Part shown: one piece after another, positions 49,548-58,645 of the stretch
Position numbering within the stretch: the stretch's first letter is position 1
Layout of the letters: each line of letters starts with the position of its first letter
Origin: Allobosea thiooxidans
Lineage (GTDB): Bacteria; Pseudomonadota; Alphaproteobacteria; Rhizobiales; Beijerinckiaceae
NCBI RefSeq assembly: GCF_900168195.1
Contig: NZ_FUYX01000017.1
Coordinates: 31,420 to 95,419, forward strand
Direction: 5' to 3'
Length of the DNA: 64,000 nucleotides
The notes under the pieces: generated by a model
Seen by the model: only the letters and a program-made list of their open reading frames with translations
What the model was told of the DNA's origin: nothing
Databases searched by the model: none
Made by a program: the position numbers and the translations under genes

Positions 49548-50626
49548 CGGACGACGCCGCCACGCCGCTGGAGAAGCCCCCGAGCTACCAGGCGCAGCTC
49601 GAAGCCGAGCCCTGGCGCTTCGATTTCTACGCGGTGATGCGCCGGCTGGAGCGTAGCTTCCCCGAGCGGCCGCGCATCGGCGACGTGGCCTCGCGGCAGG
49701 AGGAATATGTCGCGCTGGGCGAACCCGCCTTCCTCGACTTTCCCGCATCGACCATCGCCGCAGCGGACCGGGACGGGCAGGGGCGTCTCAGGCTCCTCGT
49801 CAAGTTCCTCGGCCTGCTCGGGCCGCAAGGCGCGCTGCCGCTGGCGACGACCGAGGAGAGCTACCATTGGCAGCTCGCGCGCGACGATGCCTTTCCGCGC
49901 TTCCTCGACATCTTCAACCACCGCTTCCTGCAGCTGTTCTACCGGGCCTGGGCGGATTCCCGGCCTATCGTCCAGCATGACCGGCCGGAGCGCGATCGCT
50001 TCGCCGCCTATCTCGGCAGCATGATCGGGGTCGGTTCCCGGCCCTATCTCGACCGCGACAGCGTGCCCGATGCCGAGAAGCTCGCTTATGCTGGGCTGAT
50101 CGGTGCACAGGCGAAATCGGCCTCGCGGCTCGGGCGCTTCCTCGCCGGGTTGTTCGAGGCCGAGGTCGAGATCGAGCAGTTCGTCGGCATGCGCCTCGTC
50201 TTCGATCCGGCCGACCGGACGCGGCTCGGGGCGGCGCATTGCAGGCTCGGCGGCGACGCGCTGCTCGGCGCCAGCGTCTACAGCGTCGAGGACAAGTTCC
50301 GGGTGAAGATCGTGGCTGGCGACCTCGGCGAATTCGAGCGCTTCCTGCCGGATGGCGATCGCTGCGAGCCGCTGGCCGATGCGGTATTCTTCCATCTCGG
50401 CGCGCAGTTCGAATGGGAGGTCGAGCTCGCGCTGCCGGTCGGCGAGGTCAGGCCGGTCCGGCTCGGCCAGTCCGGCCATCTCGGCTGGACGAGCTGGATG
50501 GCGCCGAACTGGAATGTCGAGCCTGGCGCGCTGCGCCGCGACGCCCGCTTCCATCCCGCCGAGAGCCTGCGCCTGAAGCGGAGCCGCGCCGCTGCGGCGG
50601 CCGGGCCGCGCGCATCCGGACAGTGA
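49544..50626 (+). CDS. tssG: T6SS baseplate protein TssG
   Basis: 360 residues starting at a GTG (49544) that overlaps the tssF stop by four bases. Family marks are EPWRFDFYAVMRRLERSFPERPRIG, FLGLLGPQGALPLATTEESYHWQLARDDAFPRFLDIFNHRFLQLFYRAW, and LVFDPADRTRLG near the middle. The C-terminus has LGWTSWMAPNW and ends Ala/Arg-rich. It forms the TssF-TssG wedge of the baseplate, and tssH follows after 11 bp. Confidence 0.95.
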   Translation: MTDDAATPLEKPPSYQAQLEAEPWRFDFYAVMRRLERSFPERPRIGDVASRQEEYVALGEPAFLDFPASTIAAADRDGQGRLRLLVKFLGLLGPQGALPLATTEESYHWQLARDDAFPRFLDIFNHRFLQLFYRAWADSRPIVQHDRPERDRFAAYLGSMIGVGSRPYLDRDSVPDAEKLAYAGLIGAQAKSASRLGRFLAGLFEAEVEIEQFVGMRLVFDPADRTRLGAAHCRLGGDALLGASVYSVEDKFRVKIVAGDLGEFERFLPDGDRCEPLADAVFFHLGAQFEWEVELALPVGEVRPVRLGQSGHLGWTSWMAPNWNVEPGALRRDARFHPAESLRLKRSRAAAAAGPRASGQ

Positions 50627-50637
50627 AGGGGACGACC

Positions 50638-53373
50638 ATGCCCGACATCAGCCTCGAAGCCGTCACGGGCAAGCTCAACCGGGTCGGTTACGACAGCTTC
50701 CTTCAAGCGCTCAGGCAGGCCAAGGGGGCAGGCAACCGTAATGTCGAACTGGCCCATTGGCTCCTGCAGATCCTGCAGGGCGGCGCCAACGACCTGACCC
50801 TGACCGCCGACTATTTCAAGCTCGACCGGGCCAGGCTGCTGATGGATCTCGGCGGCGTCGTCGAGGGCTTCCGCAAGAACGAGACGGAGATGCCGGGCAT
50901 CGCCAACCCTATCGTCGATATCCTCGACCGTGGCTGGCACTATGCGACGCTGTTCTTCGGCGAGACGCAGATCAGGACCGGCCACCTGCTGGTCGCTGCG
51001 CTGAAGTCGAACGATCTGCGTCGGGCGCTGGCGGGGCTGTCCAAGGAGCTCGTCAGGATCCCGGTCGACGAACTCGCCGCCGGCTACGGCAAGATCTGGC
51101 AGGGCTCGGAAGAGGACAATCTGCGGCCGATGGACGGCTCGGGGCTGCGCGCCACCGGCACGCCGGGCGCGGAGCAGGCCGAAGGGCCGAAGGGCACGAC
51201 CGCGCTCGACCGCTTCTCGCAGGACCTGACGGTCAAGGCGCGCTCAGGCACGATGGACCCGATCCTCGGTCGCGACGAGGAGATCCGCCAGGTCATCGAC
51301 GTGCTGATGCGCCGGCGCCAGAACAACCCGATCCTCACCGGCGAGGCCGGCGTCGGCAAGACCGCCATCGCGGAGGGCTTCGCCCAGCGTGTCGCGGCGG
51401 GCGACGTGCCGCCTCCGCTCAAGGGTGTCAGGGTCTGCGCGCTCGATATCGGCCTGATGCAGGCCGGCGCCTCGATGAAGGGTGAATTCGAGCAGCGGCT
51501 GCGTTCTGTCATCGACGAGGTGCAATCCTCGCCGACGCCGGTGATCCTGTTCATCGACGAGGCGCATACGCTGATCGGCGCCGGTGGGCAGGCCGGCACG
51601 GGCGATGCCGCCAATCTGCTGAAGCCGGCGCTGGCACGCGGCACCTTACGCACCATCGCGGCGACGACATGGTCGGAATACCGGCAGTATTTCGAGAAGG
51701 ACCCGGCGCTGACCCGGCGCTTCCAGCCGGTGCAGGTCGACGAGCCCGACGTCGCGCGCTGCTGCACCATGCTGCGCGGGCTGATCGGCCCGATGGAGAA
51801 GCACCACAAGGTCCGCATCTCGGACGCGGCGATCGTCGCGGCGGTCTCGCTTTCGCATCGCTACATCCCGGCGCGGCAGCTTCCCGACAAGGCGGTGAGC
51901 CTGCTCGACACGGCCTGCGCCCGCGTCGCCATCAGCCAGAGCGCGATCCCGGCCGCGATCGAGGATGCGCGCGTCGCGATCGCGGCGCTGGAGCAGGAGA
52001 AGGCGGCGCTGACGGCGGATGCCGATCTCGGCACCGACAGCGCCAAGCGTCTCGGCGAGATCGAGGCCGAGATTACTGAGCGGCAGGAGAAGCTTGCTGC
52101 GCTCGAAAGCGCCTGGGCGGGCGAACTCGCCATCGTCGAGGAGATCAAGGCACTGCGCGCCAAGCTCGGCGAGAAGGCGCCGGGCGGGGAGGCGAAAAAG
52201 GAAGCCGCCAAGCAGGAGGCGAACGAGAATGTCGCGCCTGCGCCGGCTGAAGCGGGCGCGCCTGCTGCCGAACCCAGCATCGATCCCGAAGAGGCTCGCG
52301 CCGCGCTCAACGCCAAATTCGCGGCACTTGGCGAGATCGATCCCGCCAGCCGGATGATCTATGCCCATGTCGACGAGCAGTCGGTGGCTTCGGTCGTCTC
52401 GGACTGGACCGGCATCCCGGTCGGCCGGATGGTCAAGGACGAGATCGAGACGGTGCTCAACCTCGCCGAGACGCTGAACAAGCGCGTGGTCGGGCAGGGG
52501 CACGGCATCGGCATGATCGCCAAACGCATCGAGACCAACCGCGCCAGGCTCGACAATCCGAACAAGCCGATCGGTGTGTTCATGCTCTGCGGCCCGTCCG
52601 GCGTCGGCAAGACCGAGACGGCACTGGCGCTGGCGGAGGCGCTCTATGGCGGCGAGCAGAACGTCATCACCATCAACATGAATGAGTTCCAGGAGGCGCA
52701 CACCGTCTCGACGCTGAAGGGCGCGCCTCCCGGCTATGTCGGCTATGGCGAGGGCGGGCGCCTGACCGAGGCGGTCAGGCGCAAGCCCTATTCGGTGGTG
52801 CTGCTCGACGAGGTCGAGAAGGCCCATCCCGACGTGCACGAGCTGTTCTTCCAGGTCTTCGACAAGGGCCAGATGGAGGACGGCACGGGCCGGCGCATCG
52901 ACTTCAAGAACACGCTGATCATCCTGACTTCGAATGTCGGCACCGACGAGATCATGAGTATGTCCGCGAACGGTGCGGCCAAGCCCGATCCGGAGAAGAT
53001 GGCGGTGGCGCTGCGCCCGGCGCTGCTCAAGGTCTTCCCGCCCGCGCTGATCGGCCGGCTGGTGACGATTCCCTACTACCCGCTCTCGCCCGACATGCTC
53101 GGCGGCATCGTGCGACTCCAGCTCGGGCGCATCGGCAAGCGGTTGGCGGAGAACCACAAGGCCGCCTTCGTCTATGACGACGCGGTGGTCGAGCACATCG
53201 TCGGCCAGTGCAACGACCCGGATTCGGGCGGGCGCATGATCGACAACATCATCACCAATTCGATGCTGCCGGCGCTCTCGCGCGCGATCCTCAACCTGCA
53301 GCTGGAGAAGAAGCCACTGACCGAGGCCAAGGTCTCGGTCGAGGACGGGGGCTTCGCCTACCGGGTGGCGTGA
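50638..53373 (+). CDS. tssH: T6SS ATPase TssH (ClpV)
   Basis: 911 residues. The ClpV-type N-terminal domain (about 1-160) is followed by AAA module 1 with Walker A GEAGVGKT (234-241) and IDEAH (about 304). Next come a coiled-coil middle region with an Ala/Glu-rich insert (about 440-560) and AAA module 2 with Walker A GPSGVGKT (about 651-658) and LLDEVEKAHPDV. ClpV disassembles contracted TssB/TssC sheaths for reuse. GAAGGGG before the ATG at 50638 fixes the start. It is the last gene of the operon; a palindromic repeat lies just beyond the stop. Confidence 0.96.
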   Translation: MPDISLEAVTGKLNRVGYDSFLQALRQAKGAGNRNVELAHWLLQILQGGANDLTLTADYFKLDRARLLMDLGGVVEGFRKNETEMPGIANPIVDILDRGWHYATLFFGETQIRTGHLLVAALKSNDLRRALAGLSKELVRIPVDELAAGYGKIWQGSEEDNLRPMDGSGLRATGTPGAEQAEGPKGTTALDRFSQDLTVKARSGTMDPILGRDEEIRQVIDVLMRRRQNNPILTGEAGVGKTAIAEGFAQRVAAGDVPPPLKGVRVCALDIGLMQAGASMKGEFEQRLRSVIDEVQSSPTPVILFIDEAHTLIGAGGQAGTGDAANLLKPALARGTLRTIAATTWSEYRQYFEKDPALTRRFQPVQVDEPDVARCCTMLRGLIGPMEKHHKVRISDAAIVAAVSLSHRYIPARQLPDKAVSLLDTACARVAISQSAIPAAIEDARVAIAALEQEKAALTADADLGTDSAKRLGEIEAEITERQEKLAALESAWAGELAIVEEIKALRAKLGEKAPGGEAKKEAAKQEANENVAPAPAEAGAPAAEPSIDPEEARAALNAKFAALGEIDPASRMIYAHVDEQSVASVVSDWTGIPVGRMVKDEIETVLNLAETLNKRVVGQGHGIGMIAKRIETNRARLDNPNKPIGVFMLCGPSGVGKTETALALAEALYGGEQNVITINMNEFQEAHTVSTLKGAPPGYVGYGEGGRLTEAVRRKPYSVVLLDEVEKAHPDVHELFFQVFDKGQMEDGTGRRIDFKNTLIILTSNVGTDEIMSMSANGAAKPDPEKMAVALRPALLKVFPPALIGRLVTIPYYPLSPDMLGGIVRLQLGRIGKRLAENHKAAFVYDDAVVEHIVGQCNDPDSGGRMIDNIITNSMLPALSRAILNLQLEKKPLTEAKVSVEDGGFAYRVA

Positions 53374-53392
53374 GGGGCGTTACAGCCAAGTC

Positions 53393-53482
53393 GTCATGCT
53401 CGCCCTTGTGGCGAGCATCCACGGCTTGAACGCCACAGGCACCGGGAAAGACGTGGCTGGCCGGGACAAGCCCGACGATGAC
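53393..53482 (+). repeat. Palindromic intergenic repeat, copy 2
   Basis: About 90 bases between convergent tssH and glpD. It begins GTCATGCTCGCCCTTGTGGC and holds the hairpin ATGCTCGCC/GGCGAGCAT, then ACAAGCCCGACGATGAC at the end. It aligns along its length with the copy at 37952-38042 read on the opposite strand. Position between convergent stops suggests use as a shared terminator. Confidence 0.75.
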
Positions 53483-53541
53483 GGACATACGGGTCCTTGC
53501 CGGTCCCAAGCCTGTTGCTTCGCAGTTCTTCGGGGTAGCGC

Positions 53542-55077
53542 TCAGGCCTGCTGCATGAAGTCGTCGAGTGCCTCGCGTTCCTGCGGCGTCAGCCGCAGGC
53601 CGAGCTTGCTGCGCCGCCAGAGCACATCCTCGGCCCGGCGCGCCCATTCGTTGCGCATGAGGTAACGGACCTCGCTTTCGTAGAGGTCGGCGCCGAAATG
53701 ACGGCCGAGATCGGTGGGGCTCCTTGCCCCGGCGAGGATGTCGTGGGCGCGTGTGCCGTAGCTGCGCGCGAGCCGTGTCGCGGCCCGGCGTTCCAGCCAG
53801 GGGCAGGTGGCGGTGATCTCATCGACGAGCCTGTCGAAGCCACCGACCGGGAAATCGCCGCCGGGCAGGGCGCCGGTCATCGTCCAGGCGGCGCGGGCCG
53901 CCCAGGGCGCATGCGGCGCGAGCTTGGCGAGGGCGGACTCGGCGAGGCGGCGATAGGTGGTGATCTTGCCGCCGAAGACGGAGAGCAGCGGCGCCGAGCC
54001 CTCCGGCGCATCGAGCGTCAGCACGTAGTCGCGGGTCGCCTCCTGCGCCTTCGAAGCGCCGTCGTCATAGAGCGGGCGCACGCCGGAATAGGTCCAGACC
54101 ACGGATTCCGGCGTCACCGGCTGGCGGAAATATTCGCTCGCCGCGGCGCAGAGATAGGCGATCTCCTCGGGCGTCGCCGCCACCTCGGCCGGGTCGCCGT
54201 GATAGTCGCGGTCGGTGGTGCCGATCAGGGTGAAATCCTGTTCGTAGGGGATGGCGAAGACGATGCGGCCGTCCGCATTCTGGAAGATGTAGCAGCGGTC
54301 GTGCTCGTAGAGCCTGGGCACGACGATGTGGCTGCCCTGGACCATGCGGACGCCGGCCCGGGCATTGGTGTGGATCACCCCGCTCAGCACCTCGCCGACC
54401 CAGGGGCCGGCAGCGTTGACCAGCGCCTTCGCCCAGACCGTGCGCCTGCCCTCCGGCCCCTCCGTCTCGAGACGCCAGAGGCCGTTCTCGCGATGCGCCG
54501 CGGCGACGCGGGTGCGGGTGTGGATCGCGGTGCCGCGCACGGCGGCGTCCATGGCGTTGAGCACGACGAGCCGGGCGTCCTCGACCCAGCAGTCGGAGTA
54601 TTCGAACGCCTTGGCCTGGTTGTCCTTGAGTGGTTTGCCCGCAGCATCATGCGCCAGATCGAGCGTGCGCGTGGCGGGAAGCAGCTTGCGGCCGCCGATA
54701 TGGTCGTAGAGGAACAGGCCCAGCCGCAGCAGCCAGGCCGGGCGCAGGCCCTTGTGATGCGGCAGCACGAAGCGCAGCGGCCGGATGATGTGCGGTGCGA
54801 TGGCCCAAAGCCGCTCGCGCTCCATCAGCGCCTCGCGCACCAGCCGGAACTCGTAATATTCGAGATAGCGCAGCCCGCCATGGATCAGCTTGGTCGAGCG
54901 CGAGGAGGTGGCGCTGGCGAGGTCGTCCTTCTCGAACAGGACGACGGAGGCACCGCGCCCGGCGGCGTCGCGGGCGATGCCGCAGCCATTGATGCCGCCG
55001 CCGATGACGGCGAGGTCGTAGGCGGAACCGGGATCCACGCCGAAGCCGGCGGTAGGCGAAGTGGTTTCGGAAGCCAT
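53542..55077 (-). CDS. glpD: Glycerol-3-phosphate dehydrogenase, FAD-dependent
   Basis: 511 residues from the ATG at 55077. The FAD-binding motif AVIGGGINGCGIARDAAGRG is at 23-42. The family segments FEKDDLASATSSRSTKLIHGGLRYLEYYEF, VNAAGPWVGEV and IPYEQDFTLIGTTDRDY are present. The C-terminal DAO_C-type domain ends in LRLTPQEREALDDF. It oxidises sn-glycerol-3-phosphate to dihydroxyacetone phosphate at the inner membrane, feeding electrons to quinone. In-frame sequence upstream to 55293 is Pro/Arg-rich and not family-like, so I did not include it. No glpK or glpF is nearby; it is divergent from the TRAP transporter gene. Confidence 0.93.
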   Translation of the reverse strand: MASETTSPTAGFGVDPGSAYDLAVIGGGINGCGIARDAAGRGASVVLFEKDDLASATSSRSTKLIHGGLRYLEYYEFRLVREALMERERLWAIAPHIIRPLRFVLPHHKGLRPAWLLRLGLFLYDHIGGRKLLPATRTLDLAHDAAGKPLKDNQAKAFEYSDCWVEDARLVVLNAMDAAVRGTAIHTRTRVAAAHRENGLWRLETEGPEGRRTVWAKALVNAAGPWVGEVLSGVIHTNARAGVRMVQGSHIVVPRLYEHDRCYIFQNADGRIVFAIPYEQDFTLIGTTDRDYHGDPAEVAATPEEIAYLCAAASEYFRQPVTPESVVWTYSGVRPLYDDGASKAQEATRDYVLTLDAPEGSAPLLSVFGGKITTYRRLAESALAKLAPHAPWAARAAWTMTGALPGGDFPVGGFDRLVDEITATCPWLERRAATRLARSYGTRAHDILAGARSPTDLGRHFGADLYESEVRYLMRNEWARRAEDVLWRRSKLGLRLTPQEREALDDFMQQA

Positions 55078-55250
55078 GCTCGTCTTCTGGGAAGCCTGGG
55101 CGCTGATCGGCAATGGCGCCATCCAAGACTGGCCGCGTCGGCACCACAAGCCCGCTCCTGTCGGCAATTCATGGGTGATGTCAATTCCGGCCGCTTGACG
55201 CCGGGCGTCCGAAGCCGGAACTGGGCTGCGAGGCTGAGCGTAGCGGCAGG

Positions 55251-57098
55251 ATGACCGAGACAGAGAAAAACCGCGCCGGGCGGGCGGTGGCACGGGCGGA
55301 AGCCGCCTTGCGCAACGGGCTGGAGCTGGTCGGCGCCGCCATCCTGTCGCTGCTCTTCGCCGTGGTGATGGCCGCGGTGCTGCGGCGCTACCTGTTCGGC
55401 GGCGGCTTCGTCTGGTCGGACGAACTCGCGATCTGGCTGCATCTGGCGCTGATCGCCGTCGGCGCGCCGCTGGCGGTGACCGGCACGCTGGCGATGCGGC
55501 TCGACGTGCTGGTCAGGCTGCTGCCCGCGCCGCTCCGGAAGGCGGCAGAGCTTCTCGCCGACGCGATCGCGTTCCATGGCGCATTCGTGCTGGCCGGTGG
55601 CGGCCTGAATGTCGCGCTGCTCGTCGGCGGTCAATCGACCGTGCTCGGTTTGCCCGAGGCGTTGCGCTTCGCGGTCTTCGCCTGCGGCGGCGGGCTGACG
55701 GCCCTGGCGCTGCTCCTGCGCGCCGGCCGCGAACGCGGCTGGGCCGGCGCGGGCGCCTCGCTGGTACTGGGAGCGGCCCTTTACGGACTGGCGCAGCTCT
55801 CCGTCGATTTCTTCCCGACGCCGAGCCTCGTCGCGGCGCTGGTCGCCGGAGCGGGGCTGCTGCTCGGCGCGCCGCTGCCCTTCGCGTTGCTGGCCGGGGT
55901 TTCGCTGACCGGGCCCTTCGGCGGATTGCTGCCGGAACCAGCGATCGTGCAAACCATGGTCGGTGGCGTCGGCAAATTCCTGCTGCTGGCCATTCCCTTC
56001 TTCCTGCTCGCCGGAGAGTTGTTGACGGAGGGCGGGTTGGCGGAGCGGCTGATCCGCTTCGCCGCGACGCTGGTCGGGCATTGGCGGGCCGGGTTGGCGC
56101 AGACGGCGCTCGTCGCCAGCGTGCTGTTCTCGGGCGCGTCCGGCTCTTCGGTCGCGAACGCGGCGTTCGGCGCCAAGGTGATGGCGCCGACCCTGGTGTC
56201 ACGTGGCTATCCGCCGGCGAACGCGGCGGCGATCGTTGCCGGCGTCTCGATGCTGGACAACATCATCCCGCCCTCGATCGCCTTCCTGATCCTGGCGAGC
56301 GCGACCAATCTCTCGGTCGGCTCGCTGCTGGTCGGCGGTTTTGTCGCCGGCGGCGTGCTGGCGCTGGCGCTCGCCATCGGAATCCATCTGAGCGTGCGCG
56401 GCGTCGTCGACGCGGCGCCGAAGGCGAGCGCGGCCGAGCGGGGCAGGGCGCTGGTCGGCGCCATCCCTGCGATCGGGCTCGGCATCGTCGTGGTCGTCGG
56501 CATCCGCTTCGGCGTGGTGACGGTAACGGAAGCCTCGGCGCTCGCTGTCGCCTATGCCGTCATTGCCTGCCTCGCGCTGCGCAGCCTGAACGGGCGCGGC
56601 GTGTTGGCGGCCTTGCGCAAATCGGCAGCGGAGGCGGCGGCGATCGGCCTGCTGATCGGCGCCTCCGCGCCCTTCGCCTTCCTGCTCGCGGTCGATCGGG
56701 TCTCCGAGCAGATGGCCGGGCTCGTCACCCTGTTCGGCGCCGGGCCCTATGCGGTGATGCTGCTGGCCAACCTCGTGCTGCTGGTGGCCGGACTCTTCCT
56801 CGATATCGGCGCGGCGATCCTGCTGCTCGCGCCGCTACTGCTGCCGGTGGCGGTGGCGGCGGGGCTCGATCCGATCCAGTTCGGCGTCGTGCTCGTCGTC
56901 AACCTGATGATCCACGGGCTGACGCCGCCGCTCGGCATCCTCGTCTATGTCGTCAGCGGCATCATGCGCGTGCCGGCGGGCGCAGTTTTCCGGGCAGTGC
57001 TGCCGCTGCTCGGCGTGCTGCTCGCCGCCCTCATGGTCCTGTCGCTGGGCATGGCTGCGTGGCCCGCGCTTGCGCCGGCGCTCAAGGCGCTGTTCTGA
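55251..57098 (+). CDS. TRAP transporter, fused small and large permease (DctQM)
   Basis: 615 residues. Residues about 20-165 are the DctQ-like four-helix unit (AVVMAAVLRRYLFGGGFVWSDELAIWLHLALIAVGAPLA). From about 205 the DctM-like unit follows, with FFLLAGELLTEGGLAERLIRFAATLVGHWRAGLAQ, then SGASGSSVANAAFGAKVMAPTLVSRGYPPANAAAIVAG. SMLDNIIPPSIAFLI and LMIHGLTPPLGILVYVVSGI are the conserved loops. It is a complete membrane part of a Na+-coupled importer for organic acids or sugars acids. No DctP binding-protein gene is adjacent, so its partner and substrate are unknown. It is divergent from glpD (173 bp) and 75 bp ahead of pncB. Confidence 0.9.
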   Translation: MTETEKNRAGRAVARAEAALRNGLELVGAAILSLLFAVVMAAVLRRYLFGGGFVWSDELAIWLHLALIAVGAPLAVTGTLAMRLDVLVRLLPAPLRKAAELLADAIAFHGAFVLAGGGLNVALLVGGQSTVLGLPEALRFAVFACGGGLTALALLLRAGRERGWAGAGASLVLGAALYGLAQLSVDFFPTPSLVAALVAGAGLLLGAPLPFALLAGVSLTGPFGGLLPEPAIVQTMVGGVGKFLLLAIPFFLLAGELLTEGGLAERLIRFAATLVGHWRAGLAQTALVASVLFSGASGSSVANAAFGAKVMAPTLVSRGYPPANAAAIVAGVSMLDNIIPPSIAFLILASATNLSVGSLLVGGFVAGGVLALALAIGIHLSVRGVVDAAPKASAAERGRALVGAIPAIGLGIVVVVGIRFGVVTVTEASALAVAYAVIACLALRSLNGRGVLAALRKSAAEAAAIGLLIGASAPFAFLLAVDRVSEQMAGLVTLFGAGPYAVMLLANLVLLVAGLFLDIGAAILLLAPLLLPVAVAAGLDPIQFGVVLVVNLMIHGLTPPLGILVYVVSGIMRVPAGAVFRAVLPLLGVLLAALMVLSLGMAAWPALAPALKALF

Positions 57099-57173
57099 TG
57101 CGCGCTTCTTCGCCCGGCGCCCGCGCCGTCTCGTCGCCTCCGTCGTGAGCCTGCCCCGGACCTGAATGCCGTC

Positions 57174-58448
57174 ATGATCTTCACCGACATCGCGACGCGG
57201 ACCTACAACCATGGCTGGCGGCTCGACCCGATCATCCGCAGCCTGCTCGATACCGATTTCTACAAGCTGCTGATGCTGCAGATGATCCGGGCCTTCCATC
57301 CGGACGTCCAGGTCACCTTCTCGCTGATCAACCGCTCGAAGCACATCCGCCTCGCCGACATCGTCGACGAGGGCGAGCTCAGGGCGCAGCTCGACCATGC
57401 CCGCTCGCTGCGCTTCACCAAGAACGAGCTGATCTGGCTGGCGGGCAACAGCTTCTACGGCAAGACGCAGATGTTCTCGCCGGATTTCATGGGCTGGCTC
57501 GCCGATTTCCAGCTGCCCGAATACGATCTGCGCCGGGTCGACGGGCAGTACGAGCTGCATTTCGAAGGACCCTGGACCCACACGACGATGTGGGAGGTGC
57601 CGGCGCTCGCCATCATCAACGAGCTGCGCGCCCGCCGGGTCATGCTCGGCCAGAAGCGCTTCTCGCTCGACGTGCTCTATGCCCGCGCCAAGGCCAAGAT
57701 GTGGGGCAAGGTCGAGCGGCTGCAGAAGCTGCCCAATCTCAAGCTTTCCGATTTCGGCACGCGCCGGCGCCACGGCCATCTCTGGCAGCGCTGGTGCGTC
57801 GAGGCGTTGAAGGAGGGTTTAGGGCCGGCCTTCACCGGCACCTCCAACGTGCTGCTCGCCATGGATGCCGATCTCGAGGCGATCGGGACGAATGCGCATG
57901 AGCTGCCGATGGTGCTGGCGGCGCTTGCCGATTCGGATGAGGAGCTGCTGCGCGCGCCCTACCGGGTGCTCGACGAATGGCGCCAGGTCTATGGCGGCAA
58001 CCTCTTGATCGCGCTGCCGGACGCCTTCGGTTCGCAGAGCTTCCTGCGCCATGCGCCGGACTGGGTCGCCGACTGGACCGGCTTCCGCCCCGACAGCGCT
58101 CCGCCGATTCCGGCCGGCGAGACCATCATGGCGTGGTGGCGCGAGCGCGGGCAGGACCCGCGCGAGAAGATGCTGGTCTTCTCCGACGGGCTGGATGTCG
58201 ATGCGATCGAGCGCGTCTACCGCCATTTCGACGGCAAGGTCCGCATGGCCTTCGGCTGGGGCACGGACCTGACCAACGATCTCGTCGGCTGCTCGCCGGA
58301 TGGCTCGCGCGCGCTCGATCCGATGTCGCTGGTCTGCAAGGTCACCAAGGCGAATGGCCGGCCGGCGGTGAAGCTCTCCGACAATCCCGAGAAGGTCTCC
58401 GGGGATCCGAAGGCGGTCGAGCGTTATCGGCGGGTCTTCGGGGGATAG
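57174..58448 (+). CDS. pncB: Nicotinate phosphoribosyltransferase
   Basis: 424 residues. It converts nicotinate and PRPP to nicotinate mononucleotide in NAD salvage. The opening SLLDTDFYKLLMLQMIRAFHPDVQVTFSLINR is the PncB signature. KLSDFGTRRRHGHLWQRW carries the phosphate-binding region and GTSNVLLAMDADLEAIGTNAHELPMV the active-site His-containing segment. Near the C-terminus are FSDGLDVDAIERVYRHF, AFGWGTDLTNDLVG and VCKVTKANGRPAVKLSDNPEK, all typical. It may be co-transcribed with the TRAP gene 75 bp upstream, but this is not required. With the PncC-like gene at 3370-4011 the window holds two separated NAD-salvage genes. Confidence 0.95.
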   Translation: MIFTDIATRTYNHGWRLDPIIRSLLDTDFYKLLMLQMIRAFHPDVQVTFSLINRSKHIRLADIVDEGELRAQLDHARSLRFTKNELIWLAGNSFYGKTQMFSPDFMGWLADFQLPEYDLRRVDGQYELHFEGPWTHTTMWEVPALAIINELRARRVMLGQKRFSLDVLYARAKAKMWGKVERLQKLPNLKLSDFGTRRRHGHLWQRWCVEALKEGLGPAFTGTSNVLLAMDADLEAIGTNAHELPMVLAALADSDEELLRAPYRVLDEWRQVYGGNLLIALPDAFGSQSFLRHAPDWVADWTGFRPDSAPPIPAGETIMAWWRERGQDPREKMLVFSDGLDVDAIERVYRHFDGKVRMAFGWGTDLTNDLVGCSPDGSRALDPMSLVCKVTKANGRPAVKLSDNPEKVSGDPKAVERYRRVFGG

Positions 58449-58645
58449 CCGCGACGGTGTTGCCGACGCCGATTCTGTCTGGTGAGTGAATCTGACGTTA
58501 AGTCAGCAGTTGCTCCGTGATTTTGATTTATTGCAATCTGAAATTTAGTTTTGCATTGAAGTAATTGTCTATTGTTGCTTGCGGGTTGTTTTCGGGAATT
58601 GTTGTTTGCTACTGCACGTGACGTCATTCGACTTGGGGACGTTTC
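58449..58645 (+). promoter_or_regulatory. AT-rich leader/promoter region of the siderophore operon
   Basis: 197 bases between pncB and the TonB-receptor gene. The part from about 58510 to 58610 is strikingly AT-rich for this genome (TTTTGATTTATTGCAATCTG and later TTGTTTGCTACTG). It holds the palindrome ATTGCAAT (58530-58537). Iron-dependent control is expected from the gene content, but I found no convincing Fur, RirA or Irr site by eye. Confidence 0.4.

Noticed and set aside
50239..50637. Upstream extension of the tssH reading frame by 133 residues
   Set aside because: It overlaps tssG in another frame, is Arg-rich and lacks family similarity; the ATG at 50638 has a good ribosome-binding site.
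58449..58645. Fur, RirA or Irr box upstream of the siderophore receptor
   Set aside because: The region is AT-rich and has short palindromes, but none matches a consensus well enough to call by eye.
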